Shown here piece by piece: positions 16,486 to 25,108 of a stretch of DNA of 64,000 nt (its first letter is position 1; the number at the start of each line of letters is the position of its first letter). The notes below the pieces were generated by a model. It was not told the origin of the DNA. It did no database searches and saw nothing but the letters and a program-made list of their open reading frames with translations. Source of the stretch: Paracoccaceae bacterium (GTDB lineage: Bacteria; Pseudomonadota; Alphaproteobacteria; Rhodobacterales; Rhodobacteraceae); the NCBI GenBank assembly GCA_021647745.1, contig JAKIUB010000013.1, positions 3,784 to 67,783 on the forward strand, written 5' to 3'. A program made the translations under genes and the position numbers.

Positions 16486-17220
16486 CTAGTCGCGCGAACC
16501 CATGAACCGCAGCAGGAACAGGAACAGGTTGATGAAATCCAGATACAGGGTCAGCGCCCCGAAGATCGCCATTTTCCCTGTTTCTGCGCCGGTCTGGGCC
16601 GCTTGCAGATACATGGTTTTGATCTTTTGGGTATCATAGGCGGTAAGGCCGGCAAAGATCAGCACACCAAGTGCGGACACCGCAAAATCAAGCGCGGCGG
16701 ACTGCAAAAAGATGTTGACGAGCATCGCGATGAACAAGCCAATTACACCCATGATCAAAAAGCTGCCCCATGCGGAGATGTCTTTTTTCGTGGTGTAGCC
16801 ATAAAGGCTGAGCGCGGCAAACGAGATCGCGGTCACAAAAAATGTCTTGGCGATGGACGCATCGGTATAGACCGCAAAGATCCAGCTGATCGACAGCCCC
16901 ATAAGCGCGGCAAAAGCATAGAAAAACAACTGCGCACCGGCTTGGGACAAGCGGCTAACTGCGGATCCCATAAACAAGACCATGCCGAGTGGGGCGAACA
17001 TGACGATCCAGCCAAATACATTTGGACTCAGAGTGACAGGATCACGCAGGATCGAGAGCAGCGCCTCGGAGCTGCCAAAAGAAAAAGCCACCAGACCTGT
17101 GAGCACCATAGCCACGGCCATTAGCCCGTATACTTTATTCATATGGGCGCGCAGACCGGCATCGATCTCTGCGCCCATGGTCGCCGAGCCAGTGCGGCGG
17201 ACTGTATTATAGTTGGCCAT
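16486..17220 (-). CDS. Bax inhibitor-1 / YccA-YbhL family membrane protein
   Basis: 244 residues with about seven membrane helices (for example MAVAMVLTGLVAFSFG, WIVMFAPLGMVLFMG and LGVLIFAGLTAYDTQKIK). The last contains the conserved Asp of the BI-1 pH-sensor/calcium-leak site (AYDTQKIK), and LYLDFINLFLFLLRFMG is the typical C-terminus. The frame extends to 17277, but the start at 17220 has GGAGGG upstream. Members modulate FtsH or leak calcium; the role here is not known. Confidence 0.92.
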   Translation of the reverse strand: MANYNTVRRTGSATMGAEIDAGLRAHMNKVYGLMAVAMVLTGLVAFSFGSSEALLSILRDPVTLSPNVFGWIVMFAPLGMVLFMGSAVSRLSQAGAQLFFYAFAALMGLSISWIFAVYTDASIAKTFFVTAISFAALSLYGYTTKKDISAWGSFLIMGVIGLFIAMLVNIFLQSAALDFAVSALGVLIFAGLTAYDTQKIKTMYLQAAQTGAETGKMAIFGALTLYLDFINLFLFLLRFMGSRD

Positions 17221-17320
17221 TTGGACCCTCCAAAAAATTATACCTTCCCCGCAATCGCGCAGGGTCTTCTGTTTCAATATCGGGGTTATTTAACTCCATT
17301 TCAAGGGTTTTCCTACTGTT

Positions 17321-19861
17321 TCAGGTACGATTTCGCAGGATTTGTGCTGGTTTTTTAGCTAAAGGTGGCCATGCAAAGCCAAGCCCGGCCACCAGATTGG
17401 CCAAAGCCCCCCCAAAGATGATCACAATCGCCGGTCCCCAGGCGAGGGAAAAACGGGCGCTCATCACATATTCCATCACCGCCCAGGCTGCCACGCTGCC
17501 CGCCAGTAGCGCTACCAGCCCCGCCGCCGCGCCCAGTATCAGGCTGCGCAGCGCAAAGCTCAGCAATATCCGCCCGCGCGAGGCGCCGAGGGTTTTTAGC
17601 ACGGCCGCTTCAAACACCCGCGCCTCGGCCCCCGCGGCCGCCGCGCCGATCAGCACGACAAACCCCGTCAGCAATGTTGCCGCCGCTCCCCAGCGGATGG
17701 CTGCACCAAGACTGTCTATCGTAGCGCTAACCCTTTCTATCGCGTCGCGCACCGGAATTGCGGTGATGTTGGGGAAGTCGACTGCCATGATCCGCAATAG
17801 CCGGCCCTCGGCCCCCGGCGTGGCATATACCGTGGAGAGAAAGGTATGCGGCGCGCCTTGCAGGGCGTTCGGGCTCCAGACCATGACAAAGTTGATGCTC
17901 ATATCCGAGAAGGTCAGGTCGCGCAGGTTGGCGATTTTGGCGGTCATGTCGCGGCCAAGGATATTAGCGGTGATCTCGTCGCCGATTTTCACTCCGATCT
18001 CGGCGGCTTCTTCCGCCGAAAAGCTCATCAGGGGCGGGCCGTCATAATCTTCGGGCCACCATTCGCCGGCCTGTAGTGTGCTGTTTTCGGGCAGGGTGGC
18101 TGAATAGGTGATACCACGATCCCCGCTGACGACCCAGTGATCGCCCACAACATCGCGGGCATTCACGCCGTTGATCTCGGTGATTGTGCCACGCAGCATC
18201 GGAGCCGAGTCTACCTTTTCGACAGCTTCGTCCGCCATCATGGCTGCCTGAAATGTTTTGATCTGGTCTTTCTGGATGTCGAGCACAAAAAACGCCGGTG
18301 CGCGCTCGGGGAGATCTTGCGAGATGGTTGTACGCAGGTTGGTGTCTATCTGGCCGATGGCGGCCAGTACTGTCAGCCCAAGCCCGAGTGACAACACCAC
18401 TGAAGTAGCCTCGAAGCCCGGCCCGCCAATTGAGCCAAGGGCGAGGCGTAGCGCTGGCCGGCCGCGCATCATACGCGCGCGGGCCAAGCGGCGGGCAAGC
18501 GCTCTGGTCAGGGTTGCTGCCAGCGCCAATGTGGCCAGCGCGGCCAAAATACCGATAGCGGCCCAGAGCGTGATCATCGGCACACCGGAAAAGCGCATCG
18601 CCAGATAGATCAGCAGCGCTGCCAAAACCAGCACCAGTATCACATAAGGCCAACGTGGCCAGTGCTGCCCCTTGCCCGAAACCTCCCGAAACAACTCCGC
18701 AGGGCTGATATCCACCGCCCGCGCCAGCGGCCAGATGCTAAAGATAAGCGCCGTCAGCAGCCCGTATATTGCCGCCTCCAGCAAAGGAGCCGGGTAGATG
18801 CCGGTCTCTATCGGCACCGGTAAAATCTCGCCCAGAAGCGGGATCAACAGGGCCGGAATCCCACCTCCGATCAGCAGCCCCAGCCCGACCCCGAGCAGCG
18901 AAAGCGCCCCGATTTGCAAAAGATAAGTGGCAAAAATAGTGCCTCGCGTTGCACCGAATGATTTGAGCGTGGCGATGGTATCGGTTTTGCGGGCCAGATA
19001 GGCGCGCACCGCTGCCGATACCCCGACCCCGCCAACAGCCATGCCCGCCAGCCCGACCATCACCAAAAACGAGCTGAGCCGGTCAACCACTTCTGAAATA
19101 CCCGGCGCACCATTGCGGCTGTCGCGCCAGCGCATGCCCTGACCCTCGAAACGCGATTCGGCATCGGCTTGCAGGGCGGGCAGGTCGGGGTTCGGGCCGA
19201 GGCGCATACGGTACTTGCTTTCAAACAATGTGCCGGGGGTGAGCAACCCGCTGTCGGCCAGTGCTGCGCTGCGCACCATCACCCGTGGTCCGAGGCCAAG
19301 GTCCGATATCGATCCGTCCGGCTCGGCAATGATCGCGGCACGCAGGGTAAAACTTTGGGTGCCAAGGCGCACGGTATCGCCAACAGAAATACCCAGCCGG
19401 TCTATCAGGGCAGGGTGCGCCACCAGTCCGGGCAGGCCATCTTGCTCAGCAGCCAGTGCCTCGGCAAGGGGCATCGGCGGCTCAAGGGTGATACTGCCAT
19501 ATAGTGGATAAGCGGCATCCACCGCCTTGACCTGGGAGAGGCCAAGCTCGGTTGTATCGCTGTCGGGGCGGGCTTGCAGCATGGAGCGAAAGGTGATGAC
19601 CTCGGAGCTTTCAAGCGTATTTTCGGCCAGCCACGTGCGCTCGGCCTCTGTCGCTTGGCGGTGGGTGAAGTGCATTTCGGCGTCGCCCCCGAGCAAGGTT
19701 GAGGCCTCGCCGTTCAGGCCGGCCTCTATTGCCGCGCGCACGGTGCCTATACCGGCAATGGCCGCTACGCCTAGCAAAAGGCAGAGTAAAAACACCCGAA
19801 ACCCGGCCAGCCCGCCGCGCAGCTCGCGCCGCGCAATCGGGAGCGCGTGTAACAGGCTCAT
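17321..19861 (-). CDS. ABC transporter permease, YbbP/FtsX family
   Basis: 846 residues. An N-terminal membrane helix (VFLLCLLLGVAAIAG), a large periplasmic domain (about 40-250), a first FtsX-type bundle (about 265-480), a second periplasmic domain (about 510-710) and a final FtsX bundle (about 725-840). This double-FtsX plan is that of YbbP. Coupled to the ATPase gene upstream by a 4-base overlap. With a TesA-like esterase next door it forms the ybbA-ybbP-tesA set known in proteobacteria; the substrate is unknown, and an envelope lipid or lipoprotein is likely. Confidence 0.88.
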   Translation of the reverse strand: MSLLHALPIARRELRGGLAGFRVFLLCLLLGVAAIAGIGTVRAAIEAGLNGEASTLLGGDAEMHFTHRQATEAERTWLAENTLESSEVITFRSMLQARPDSDTTELGLSQVKAVDAAYPLYGSITLEPPMPLAEALAAEQDGLPGLVAHPALIDRLGISVGDTVRLGTQSFTLRAAIIAEPDGSISDLGLGPRVMVRSAALADSGLLTPGTLFESKYRMRLGPNPDLPALQADAESRFEGQGMRWRDSRNGAPGISEVVDRLSSFLVMVGLAGMAVGGVGVSAAVRAYLARKTDTIATLKSFGATRGTIFATYLLQIGALSLLGVGLGLLIGGGIPALLIPLLGEILPVPIETGIYPAPLLEAAIYGLLTALIFSIWPLARAVDISPAELFREVSGKGQHWPRWPYVILVLVLAALLIYLAMRFSGVPMITLWAAIGILAALATLALAATLTRALARRLARARMMRGRPALRLALGSIGGPGFEATSVVLSLGLGLTVLAAIGQIDTNLRTTISQDLPERAPAFFVLDIQKDQIKTFQAAMMADEAVEKVDSAPMLRGTITEINGVNARDVVGDHWVVSGDRGITYSATLPENSTLQAGEWWPEDYDGPPLMSFSAEEAAEIGVKIGDEITANILGRDMTAKIANLRDLTFSDMSINFVMVWSPNALQGAPHTFLSTVYATPGAEGRLLRIMAVDFPNITAIPVRDAIERVSATIDSLGAAIRWGAAATLLTGFVVLIGAAAAGAEARVFEAAVLKTLGASRGRILLSFALRSLILGAAAGLVALLAGSVAAWAVMEYVMSARFSLAWGPAIVIIFGGALANLVAGLGFAWPPLAKKPAQILRNRT

Positions 19862-20526
19862 GCCAGCGCTCCGTCGCGCAGCTCTATGATCCGGTCGCAG
19901 CGTGCGGCCAGCTCGGAGGCATGGGTGACCAGCACCAGTGTCGCGCCGTGGCGATCGCGCAGATTAAACAAGAGGTCGATGATGGTTTCGCCGGTGGTGC
20001 TGTCCAGATTGCCGGTTGGCTCGTCGGCCAGTAATATATCAGGGCGGGGGGCGGCGGCGCGAGCCAGCGCCACGCGCTGTTGTTCGCCGCCTGAAAGCTG
20101 GCTTGGATAGTGATCTGTGCGGTCGCCAAGGCCGACATCCTCTAGCTCGGCGCGGGCTTTGTCAAAGGCATCCCTGTCGCCGGCCAGTTCTAGCGGAGTG
20201 GCAACGTTTTCCAGCGCTGTCATGGTCGGAATCAGGTGAAAGGACTGAAACACAATGCCCATATGATCTCGGCGAAAGCGCGCCAGCGCATCCTCGTTTA
20301 GCGTAGCGAAATCCTGCCCCAATGCGGTGATGGTGCCGCCGGTGGCGCTTTCCAGCCCACCCATCAGCATTAGTAAGGACGATTTTCCAGAACCGGACGG
20401 GCCGGTCAGGCCGATGCTCTCGCCGCGCTCGACATTTAGCGAAATGCCCTTAAGTATAGGCACTGGTCCGGCATTGCCTTGCAAGGTAAGCTGGACATTA
20501 TTAAGCGAAAGGACGGGTTTGCCCAT
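19858..20526 (-). CDS. ABC transporter ATPase, YbbA/LolD-like
   Basis: 222 residues. Walker A GPSGSGKSS, Q-loop VFQSFHLIP, signature QLSGGEQQR, Walker B ILLADEPTGNLD and the switch His in LVTHASEL. The FHLIP and GNLDSTTG variants place it in the MacB/LolD/YbbA group. The frame is open to 20631 but ATG 20526 gives the usual MGKPVLSLNN start. It works with the permease at 17321. Confidence 0.93.
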   Translation of the reverse strand: MGKPVLSLNNVQLTLQGNAGPVPILKGISLNVERGESIGLTGPSGSGKSSLLMLMGGLESATGGTITALGQDFATLNEDALARFRRDHMGIVFQSFHLIPTMTALENVATPLELAGDRDAFDKARAELEDVGLGDRTDHYPSQLSGGEQQRVALARAAAPRPDILLADEPTGNLDSTTGETIIDLLFNLRDRHGATLVLVTHASELAARCDRIIELRDGALA

Positions 20527-21205
20527 GCGATATTCCCCTGCGATTATAGTTGGCAAAATATATAAGTGCTTTATCGCTGGCCGCAAGGCGCACTTTGTTG
20601 TGGCTATGGCAATGGCGCTACTGGCAAGCACCGCGCAGGCACAGCAACGGGTGGTGGCATTCGGTGATTCGCTGACCGCCGGATTTGGCTTGCCGCAAGA
20701 ACAGGGATTTGTGCCGCAGCTTCAGGCGTGGTTGCAAGGGCAGGGGGTCGATGCCGTGGTGATCAATGCCGGAGTGTCTGGCGATACCACCGCTGGCGGC
20801 AAGGCGCGGGTTGGCTGGGTGCTGGATGAGGGTGCCGATCTGGTTATTCTGGAGCTGGGGGCGAATGACATGCTGCGCGGGGTCAGCCCTGCCGAGGCGC
20901 GTCGCAATCTGGATGCGATATTGGCTGAAATTACGGCTCGCGGTATCAAGGTATTGGTGGCGGGTATGTTGGCACCGCCCAATTATGGCGAGGATTACCG
21001 GGTGGAGTTTGACGCGATATATCCCGAGCTTGCGGCTAAATATGGTGCCGATCTATATCCGTTTTTCCTTCAGGGATTGGGGCAGGCCGAGGGTGTGGCC
21101 GAATTGTTTTCGCTGATGCAATCCGATGGTATGCACCCCAATGCCAAAGGGGTGCAGCTGATTGTCGAGGATATCGGGCCGGTGGTGCTGGATGCGCTGC
21201 AATAG
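20525..21205 (+). CDS. tesA: SGNH esterase, TesA/arylesterase family
   Basis: Multifunctional periplasmic acyl-CoA thioesterase/lysophospholipase/arylesterase. Block I is VVAFGDSLTAGFGLP with the catalytic Ser, block III ILELGANDMLRG, and block V SDGMHPNAKG with Asp and His. A signal peptide (FVVAMAMALLASTAQAQ) is clear. The start is uncertain: ATG 20525 provides a basic region before the hydrophobic core but overlaps the divergent ATPase start (shared CATG), leaving no room for a ribosome site; GTG or ATG codons near 20600 would lack basic residues. Family call firm, N-terminus not. Confidence 0.85.
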   Translation: MRYSPAIIVGKIYKCFIAGRKAHFVVAMAMALLASTAQAQQRVVAFGDSLTAGFGLPQEQGFVPQLQAWLQGQGVDAVVINAGVSGDTTAGGKARVGWVLDEGADLVILELGANDMLRGVSPAEARRNLDAILAEITARGIKVLVAGMLAPPNYGEDYRVEFDAIYPELAAKYGADLYPFFLQGLGQAEGVAELFSLMQSDGMHPNAKGVQLIVEDIGPVVLDALQ

Positions 21206-21250
21206 CGCGGCGGTTTTCGGGTCGGGTTAATATTCAATTTTCATTATGGT

Positions 21251-21278
21251 AAAGAAAAAGGGCACCATGGGTGCCCTT
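21251..21278 (-). terminator. Terminator of the DUF1127 gene
   Basis: AAGGGCACC-ATG-GGTGCCCTT, 9-base perfect arms; on the minus strand it is followed by TTTCTTT. It lies between the converging tesA and DUF1127 genes and may act in both directions. Confidence 0.8.
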
Positions 21279-21304
21279 GAATGTGAGTAGGTTTTGGCTG
21301 GAAT

Positions 21305-21499
21305 TTACAGCCAAAACGGCTTGGCGGCCTCGATTTGTGCGTCGCGGGCGCTGATGCCGATATCATCAAGCGCGGCATGGTCAAGCTTGGCCAGCGCGGC
21401 GCGGCTGCGGGCGCGGGCTGTGGTGTTTAGCACCCAGAGGGCAACCGTATTCAGTGAAATAGCCGGGAAAGTTATGGTTTTGAGCGCGAGAGTTTGCAT
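21305..21499 (-). CDS. DUF1127 (YjiS-like) small protein
   Basis: 64 residues. The C-terminal half has the DUF1127 signature: an Arg/Ala-rich helix (ARARSRAALAKLDHAALDDI) then GISARDAQIEAAKPFW. In alphaproteobacteria such proteins have been linked to RNA turnover, phosphate/carbon balance and stress. ATG 21499 has GGAGG six bases upstream. Divergent from the LysR gene, with a LysR-type dyad between. Confidence 0.88.
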   Translation of the reverse strand: MQTLALKTITFPAISLNTVALWVLNTTARARSRAALAKLDHAALDDIGISARDAQIEAAKPFWL

Positions 21500-21532
21500 G
21501 ATTGCCTCCATCAGGGTTTGTGTTGTGTTTGC

Positions 21533-21547
21533 GTGAACTCATTTCAC
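21533..21547. promoter_or_regulatory. LysR-type T-N11-A dyad in a divergent promoter
   Basis: GTGAA-CTCAT-TTCAC, a perfect dyad that contains TGAA-N5-TTCA, matching the T-N11-A LysR box. It lies between the DUF1127 gene (-) and the lysR gene (+). A candidate DUF1127 promoter on the minus strand is TTTACT (21578-21583) and TATATA (21555-21560) with a 17-base spacer, which would put the dyad just downstream of the start point. Confidence 0.45.
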
Positions 21548-21620
21548 GGGTTGATATATATGGCAATGGGTGAGATAAGTAAAATGAATGATTGTTTCGC
21601 AAAGCATAAGGAATGGTGAT

Positions 21621-22478
21621 GTGATTAGAAATCTGGATCTTACCGCGCTACGCTCGTTTATCACAGTGGCCGAGCTGGGCGGGGTTACCAAGGCGGCGGC
21701 GCAACTGCATCTGACCCAGTCGGCGGTATCCATGCAGCTAAAGCGGCTGGAAGAGGCGTTGGGCCAGGCGCTGCTGGTGCGCTCGGGGCGGGGGGTGCGG
21801 CTATCGCTTCAGGGGGAGCAACTGCTGGGCTACGGGCGGCGTATTTTGGCTTTGAATGACGAGGTATGGCTGCGCATGACCGATGCGCAATTCGAGGGCG
21901 AGGTCAGCTTCGGGGTGCCGGCGGATATCGTTTATCCGCATGTGCCGGGCATATTGAAGCGGTTCGCGCAGGATTATCCACGGGTAAAGGTGCAGCTGGT
22001 TTCTTCTTATACCGAATACCTGAAGGGTCTGCTGGCGGCAGGCAAGATAGATATGATCCTGACTACCGAGCACGGTATGGAGAAGGGCGGAGAAGAACTG
22101 CGCACCGCACCGCTGATCTGGGTGGGCGGAGAAGATGGCCGCGCGTGGGAGGAGCGCCCCTTGCGGCTGGCTTTCGAAGGTAACTGTATTTTCAGGCCGA
22201 CCGCGCAGCGTGCGCTGTCTGATGCGGGGATCGAGTGGGATATGGTCGTGACCTCGAATTCGACCCGCACCATCGAGGCCACGGTTTCGGCAGATTTGGC
22301 CATCCATGCCTTGCTGGCCGAGACCTCCTCGCCCTATATGCATGCGATCAGCCATAATGGTGCGCTTCCCGAGCTGCCGATGTTTAACATAAACATGTAT
22401 GTGGCCAAAGGCGCGCGCCGTGAAATGGCCGAGCGGCTGGCTGAATATGTGCGGCTGGCCTACGGGGCAGATGGCTGA
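21621..22478 (+). CDS. LysR-family transcriptional regulator
   Basis: About 285 residues. The N-terminal HTH has the standard pattern LRSFITVAELGGVTKAAAQL followed by LTQSAVSMQLKRLEEALG; the C-terminal domain is a periplasmic-binding-protein-like effector fold (VSFGVPADIVYPHVPGILKR onward). GTG 21621 is chosen because AAGGA lies eight bases before it and the protein then starts MIRNLDLTAL; ATG 21588 is the alternative. Effector unknown; likely targets are itself and the divergent DUF1127 gene. Confidence 0.9.
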   Translation: MIRNLDLTALRSFITVAELGGVTKAAAQLHLTQSAVSMQLKRLEEALGQALLVRSGRGVRLSLQGEQLLGYGRRILALNDEVWLRMTDAQFEGEVSFGVPADIVYPHVPGILKRFAQDYPRVKVQLVSSYTEYLKGLLAAGKIDMILTTEHGMEKGGEELRTAPLIWVGGEDGRAWEERPLRLAFEGNCIFRPTAQRALSDAGIEWDMVVTSNSTRTIEATVSADLAIHALLAETSSPYMHAISHNGALPELPMFNINMYVAKGARREMAERLAEYVRLAYGADG

Positions 22479-22484
22479 GGCCCG

Positions 22485-23027
22485 CTATTTCAGGCCGATC
22501 ACCCTGTCAACCGAAAGCGGCCCGCCGCCACGCACAAAAAGCACCAGCAATACGGTGATCCAGAACAGGCGTTGATCCATGATAGGGCTATCCTGTATGC
22601 GGTCAAACCAGCCGCCGATGGTGGCGGCATCGGCCTGATGGCCGGTAATATCCACCAGCGTCTGCACCGCGATAAAGCCGATCATGCCCAGTGCGGCAAG
22701 GCGGGTAAATAGCCCGATCAGCAGCAAAACCGGCAGGATGAATTCTGCATAAGTGCCGGTATAGCTGATTAATTTATGGAAAAAGCCGAGCTGGGAGGGG
22801 TCATAGCCCGCCGCCTCGAAGCTAAGCGGCAGGATCTGGCCATAAGCGCCAAAACCAAGGCTGAAAATATTATCGCCGAGCTTCAGGGTGGCCGAGTTCC
22901 AGAAATAGACAAAAAGCACGGCGACAAAGGTAAAACGGGCCAAACTAGGCAAAAACCACGGCTCCAGCTTTTTGGACAGACCGGTCAGGAGGGTGTTATG
23001 CAGGTTAACAATCATGGACATAGGCAT
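22485..23027 (-). CDS. bufD: DoxX-family membrane protein, BufD-like
   Basis: 180 residues, about four membrane helices (FTFVAVLFVYFWNSATLKLG, EFILPVLLLIGLFTRLAALG, GMIGFIAVQTLVDI and LFWITVLLVLFVRGG). DoxX members occur as the fourth gene of bufferin operons. The gene starts 6 bases after the DUF2063 stop, in the same operon. Its role is unproven: it may supply redox equivalents or help export. MPMSM gives two candidate starts. Confidence 0.85.
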   Translation of the reverse strand: MPMSMIVNLHNTLLTGLSKKLEPWFLPSLARFTFVAVLFVYFWNSATLKLGDNIFSLGFGAYGQILPLSFEAAGYDPSQLGFFHKLISYTGTYAEFILPVLLLIGLFTRLAALGMIGFIAVQTLVDITGHQADAATIGGWFDRIQDSPIMDQRLFWITVLLVLFVRGGGPLSVDRVIGLK

Positions 23028-23033
23028 ATTCCT

Positions 23034-23774
23034 TTATGTGGTTATTTTGACGAGCAGGTTGGCTTCAAACAGCCCGCCGATGCTTTTGGTCAAATCGAAA
23101 TCGGGGATTTTCTCGCAAAACGAAATTGTGTCGCCGAGGGTGGTACCGGCCATCAGTCGGCGCAAAAAATCGGCGGCGGGTGCCGGCAGGCTACGCATTT
23201 CGACCATGGTTTCGGGGCGGGCGACCAGCACGTTTTGCCCGTGATGAGGTATCGGGATATCGGGCGCGCCGCTATTTTTCTGCCAGATGGCCAATACCGG
23301 ATAGGGTGAGGATACAATTTGCAGACTCGGGTGCAGGTGAAGATGTGCGTCGGCCATGCTTTCGGGGGGCAGGGTGGCGAGGGCGCTACCGTCTATCGGC
23401 TCGGCATCGGCGGCGTGGTAAGCGCGGGTGCGGGCGCGCTCCAGCCGTGCGACATCGGGCAGATAGCCGAGCTTGGCCACGGGGGGGAAGGTGGCGAGAA
23501 ATTCGGGAAATTCGGGGGCAAAATCCGAGATGACCGGTGTTTTTGGCGGGTGTTGGCGCACAAACACTCCCGCCATGGCTTGGAAAAACTTTTCTCCCAG
23601 CAGTTTTTCGACCACCGGATAGGCATCTGCCAGCGCTTCGCTAAGCGATAGCACAACATTGTTGCGATAGACATCAAAGCGCTTGCCGGCGGGGCGGCCT
23701 TTCGGGTCTATCAGCCCGTCGGGCGTGGGCAGGTCGGCATCCAGCAGGGCTTTGGCAAAGGCTTTCTGGTTCAT
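23034..23774 (-). CDS. bufC: DUF2063 RiPP partner protein, HvfC/BufC family
   Basis: 246 residues. The N-terminal DUF2063 domain is recognisable from KRFDVYRNNVVLSLSEAL, followed by DAYPVVEKLLGEKFF and FVRQHPPKTPVISDFAPEFP; this helical domain binds the precursor leader. The C-terminal half is the winged-helix-like part. DUF2063 proteins act together with a DUF692 iron enzyme to modify cysteines of a small secreted precursor. Overlaps bufB by 4 bases. Confidence 0.9.
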   Translation of the reverse strand: MNQKAFAKALLDADLPTPDGLIDPKGRPAGKRFDVYRNNVVLSLSEALADAYPVVEKLLGEKFFQAMAGVFVRQHPPKTPVISDFAPEFPEFLATFPPVAKLGYLPDVARLERARTRAYHAADAEPIDGSALATLPPESMADAHLHLHPSLQIVSSPYPVLAIWQKNSGAPDIPIPHHGQNVLVARPETMVEMRSLPAPAADFLRRLMAGTTLGDTISFCEKIPDFDLTKSIGGLFEANLLVKITT

Positions 23775-24613
23775 GATACGGCTTTCAGGGCTTTGGTTGC
23801 GCGGGTGGCCTCGGCCTCCAGCGTTGCCCAGTCGGGTATATCGCTATCCCACTCGATCAGGATCGGCTTGGTGCCGGTGCGGGCAAGAAGCCGGTCGAGC
23901 AAAGCCCATACCGGGTCAACCACCGGCTGGTTGTGCGAATCAATCAACAACGGGGCGCCGTGGTCGTCCTGGTCAACGGTATGGCCACCGAGGTGGATCT
24001 CGCCAATATCTTCAACCGGAAAGTTGCGTATGTAGTCTTCGGGGGAATAGGCCTGATTGGTGGCTGAAACAAAGATATTGTTGACATCCAGCAGCAGCCC
24101 GCAGCCGGTGCGGGCGGTTATTTCGCTCAAAAAGGTGATCTCGTCCATGGTGCTTTCGCTGAATGATACATAAAGCGAGGGATTTTCCAGCAGCATCTGC
24201 ACGTTGAGTGTTGATTGCACCTGATCGATATGCTCTGCCACCCGTTTGACCGAGGCCATATTATAGGGCAGGGGCAGCAGGTCGTTCAGGTAGCCGCCTT
24301 CATGGGTCGACCAAGCCAGATGCTCGGAAAAGGCGGCCGGCTTCAGCCAGCCCAGCAGGTGCTTGAGGCGGGCGAGGTGGTCGGTATCAAGCGGGCGCTC
24401 GCTACCGATGGACAAACCGACCCCGTGGCAGGAAACGGGAAATATCTCGGCAAGCTGCGCGAGCTGTGCCAGCGGCGGGCCACCGGCGGACATGTAATTT
24501 TCCGCATGGACCTCCAGCCACTTGACGCTGCCGGGATGTTTGAGAATATCCTCAAGGTGCTGCGGCTTGTAGCCGACGCCGGCGCTATGGGGTAGGTGGG
24601 GGATCAGGGGCAT
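23771..24613 (-). CDS. bufB: DUF692 multinuclear iron oxygenase (MNIO), BufB-like
   Basis: 280 residues, TIM-barrel enzyme. Metal-ligand-rich segments characteristic of MNIOs are all present: WLEVHAENYM, FPVSCHGVGLSIGS, FSEHLAWSTHEGGY, LLENPSLYV, LLLDVNNIFVSATN, EIHLGGHT and ILIEWDSDIP. With its DUF2063 partner it should oxidise peptide cysteines to heterocycles (thiooxazoles in characterised bufferins). Start placed at ATG 24613, with GAGG seven bases upstream. It lies directly after the cysteine-containing precursor gene. Confidence 0.93.
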   Translation of the reverse strand: MPLIPHLPHSAGVGYKPQHLEDILKHPGSVKWLEVHAENYMSAGGPPLAQLAQLAEIFPVSCHGVGLSIGSERPLDTDHLARLKHLLGWLKPAAFSEHLAWSTHEGGYLNDLLPLPYNMASVKRVAEHIDQVQSTLNVQMLLENPSLYVSFSESTMDEITFLSEITARTGCGLLLDVNNIFVSATNQAYSPEDYIRNFPVEDIGEIHLGGHTVDQDDHGAPLLIDSHNQPVVDPVWALLDRLLARTGTKPILIEWDSDIPDWATLEAEATRATKALKAVS

Positions 24614-24666
24614 GGGCAACCTCTTGGTTGGCGGAGGCACGGCAATCGCGCATCCGCCGGTTTGGT

Positions 24667-24972
24667 TCAGGAAGGCACGTCGCGGGTCAGCTCTTCAAGC
24701 GCGCCCATGCGGGCGGTGCCGTCAGCCATTTCGGGCAGCTCCATGCTGGTGCAGGTGCCAGCTGGAACCATTGTGAAGGCGTTGCCCTGGAAATCAACTA
24801 CCGAGGAGCCTGCGCATGTGGTGCCGGCGCCTGCCTTGCAGTCATTTTGGCCGGCAAGCGCTACGCCCCAGCATTTTTCGGCGGCTTGGGCTGTAGCTGT
24901 GCCCGTGGTCGAGGCGAGGGCCGCTGCAACAGATCCGGCAATGGCGAGGCTTTTCAGAATTTTATTGGACAT
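24667..24972 (-). CDS. bufA: DUF2282 precursor peptide, bufferin BufA1 type
   Basis: 101 residues: a signal peptide ([20 protein letters not shown], ending near TATAQA) and a mature part with four cysteines (Cys34, 45, 53, 74). The stretch [19 protein letters not shown] followed by TTCAG is the DUF2282 signature. In characterised relatives these cysteines are converted to copper-binding heterocycles, and the secreted product buffers copper. AAAGGA lies eight bases before the start. First gene of the four-gene buf operon. Confidence 0.92.
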   Translation of the reverse strand: MSNKILKSLAIAGSVAAALASTTGTATAQAAEKCWGVALAGQNDCKAGAGTTCAGSSVVDFQGNAFTMVPAGTCTSMELPEMADGTARMGALEELTRDVPS

Positions 24973-25056
24973 TGGTTTTTCCTTTAAGTTTGAATTAACA
25001 AGTTGCGTGTCAAAGAAGACAGGGAAAGAGCTAGCGGGTGGTAAAATAACATTCCA

Positions 25057-25108
25057 GTAACATGAGTGTTATGTAACGCGGTTGTAACGCACTCTTGAAA
25101 AGCGTTAC
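25057..25108. repeat. GTAACGC repeat cluster upstream of bufA
   Basis: GTAAC at 25057, GTAACGC at 25073 and again at 25084 (11 bases later, one helical turn), and the inverted copy GCGTTAC at 25102-25108, which reads TGTAACGC toward bufA. Such spacing suggests cooperative protein binding or an ECF-type -35. In Caulobacter, bufferin genes are controlled by SigF with a GTAACC-type -35; I did not find its expected CGAA -10 at 16 bases, so the link is suggestive only. Confidence 0.45.
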
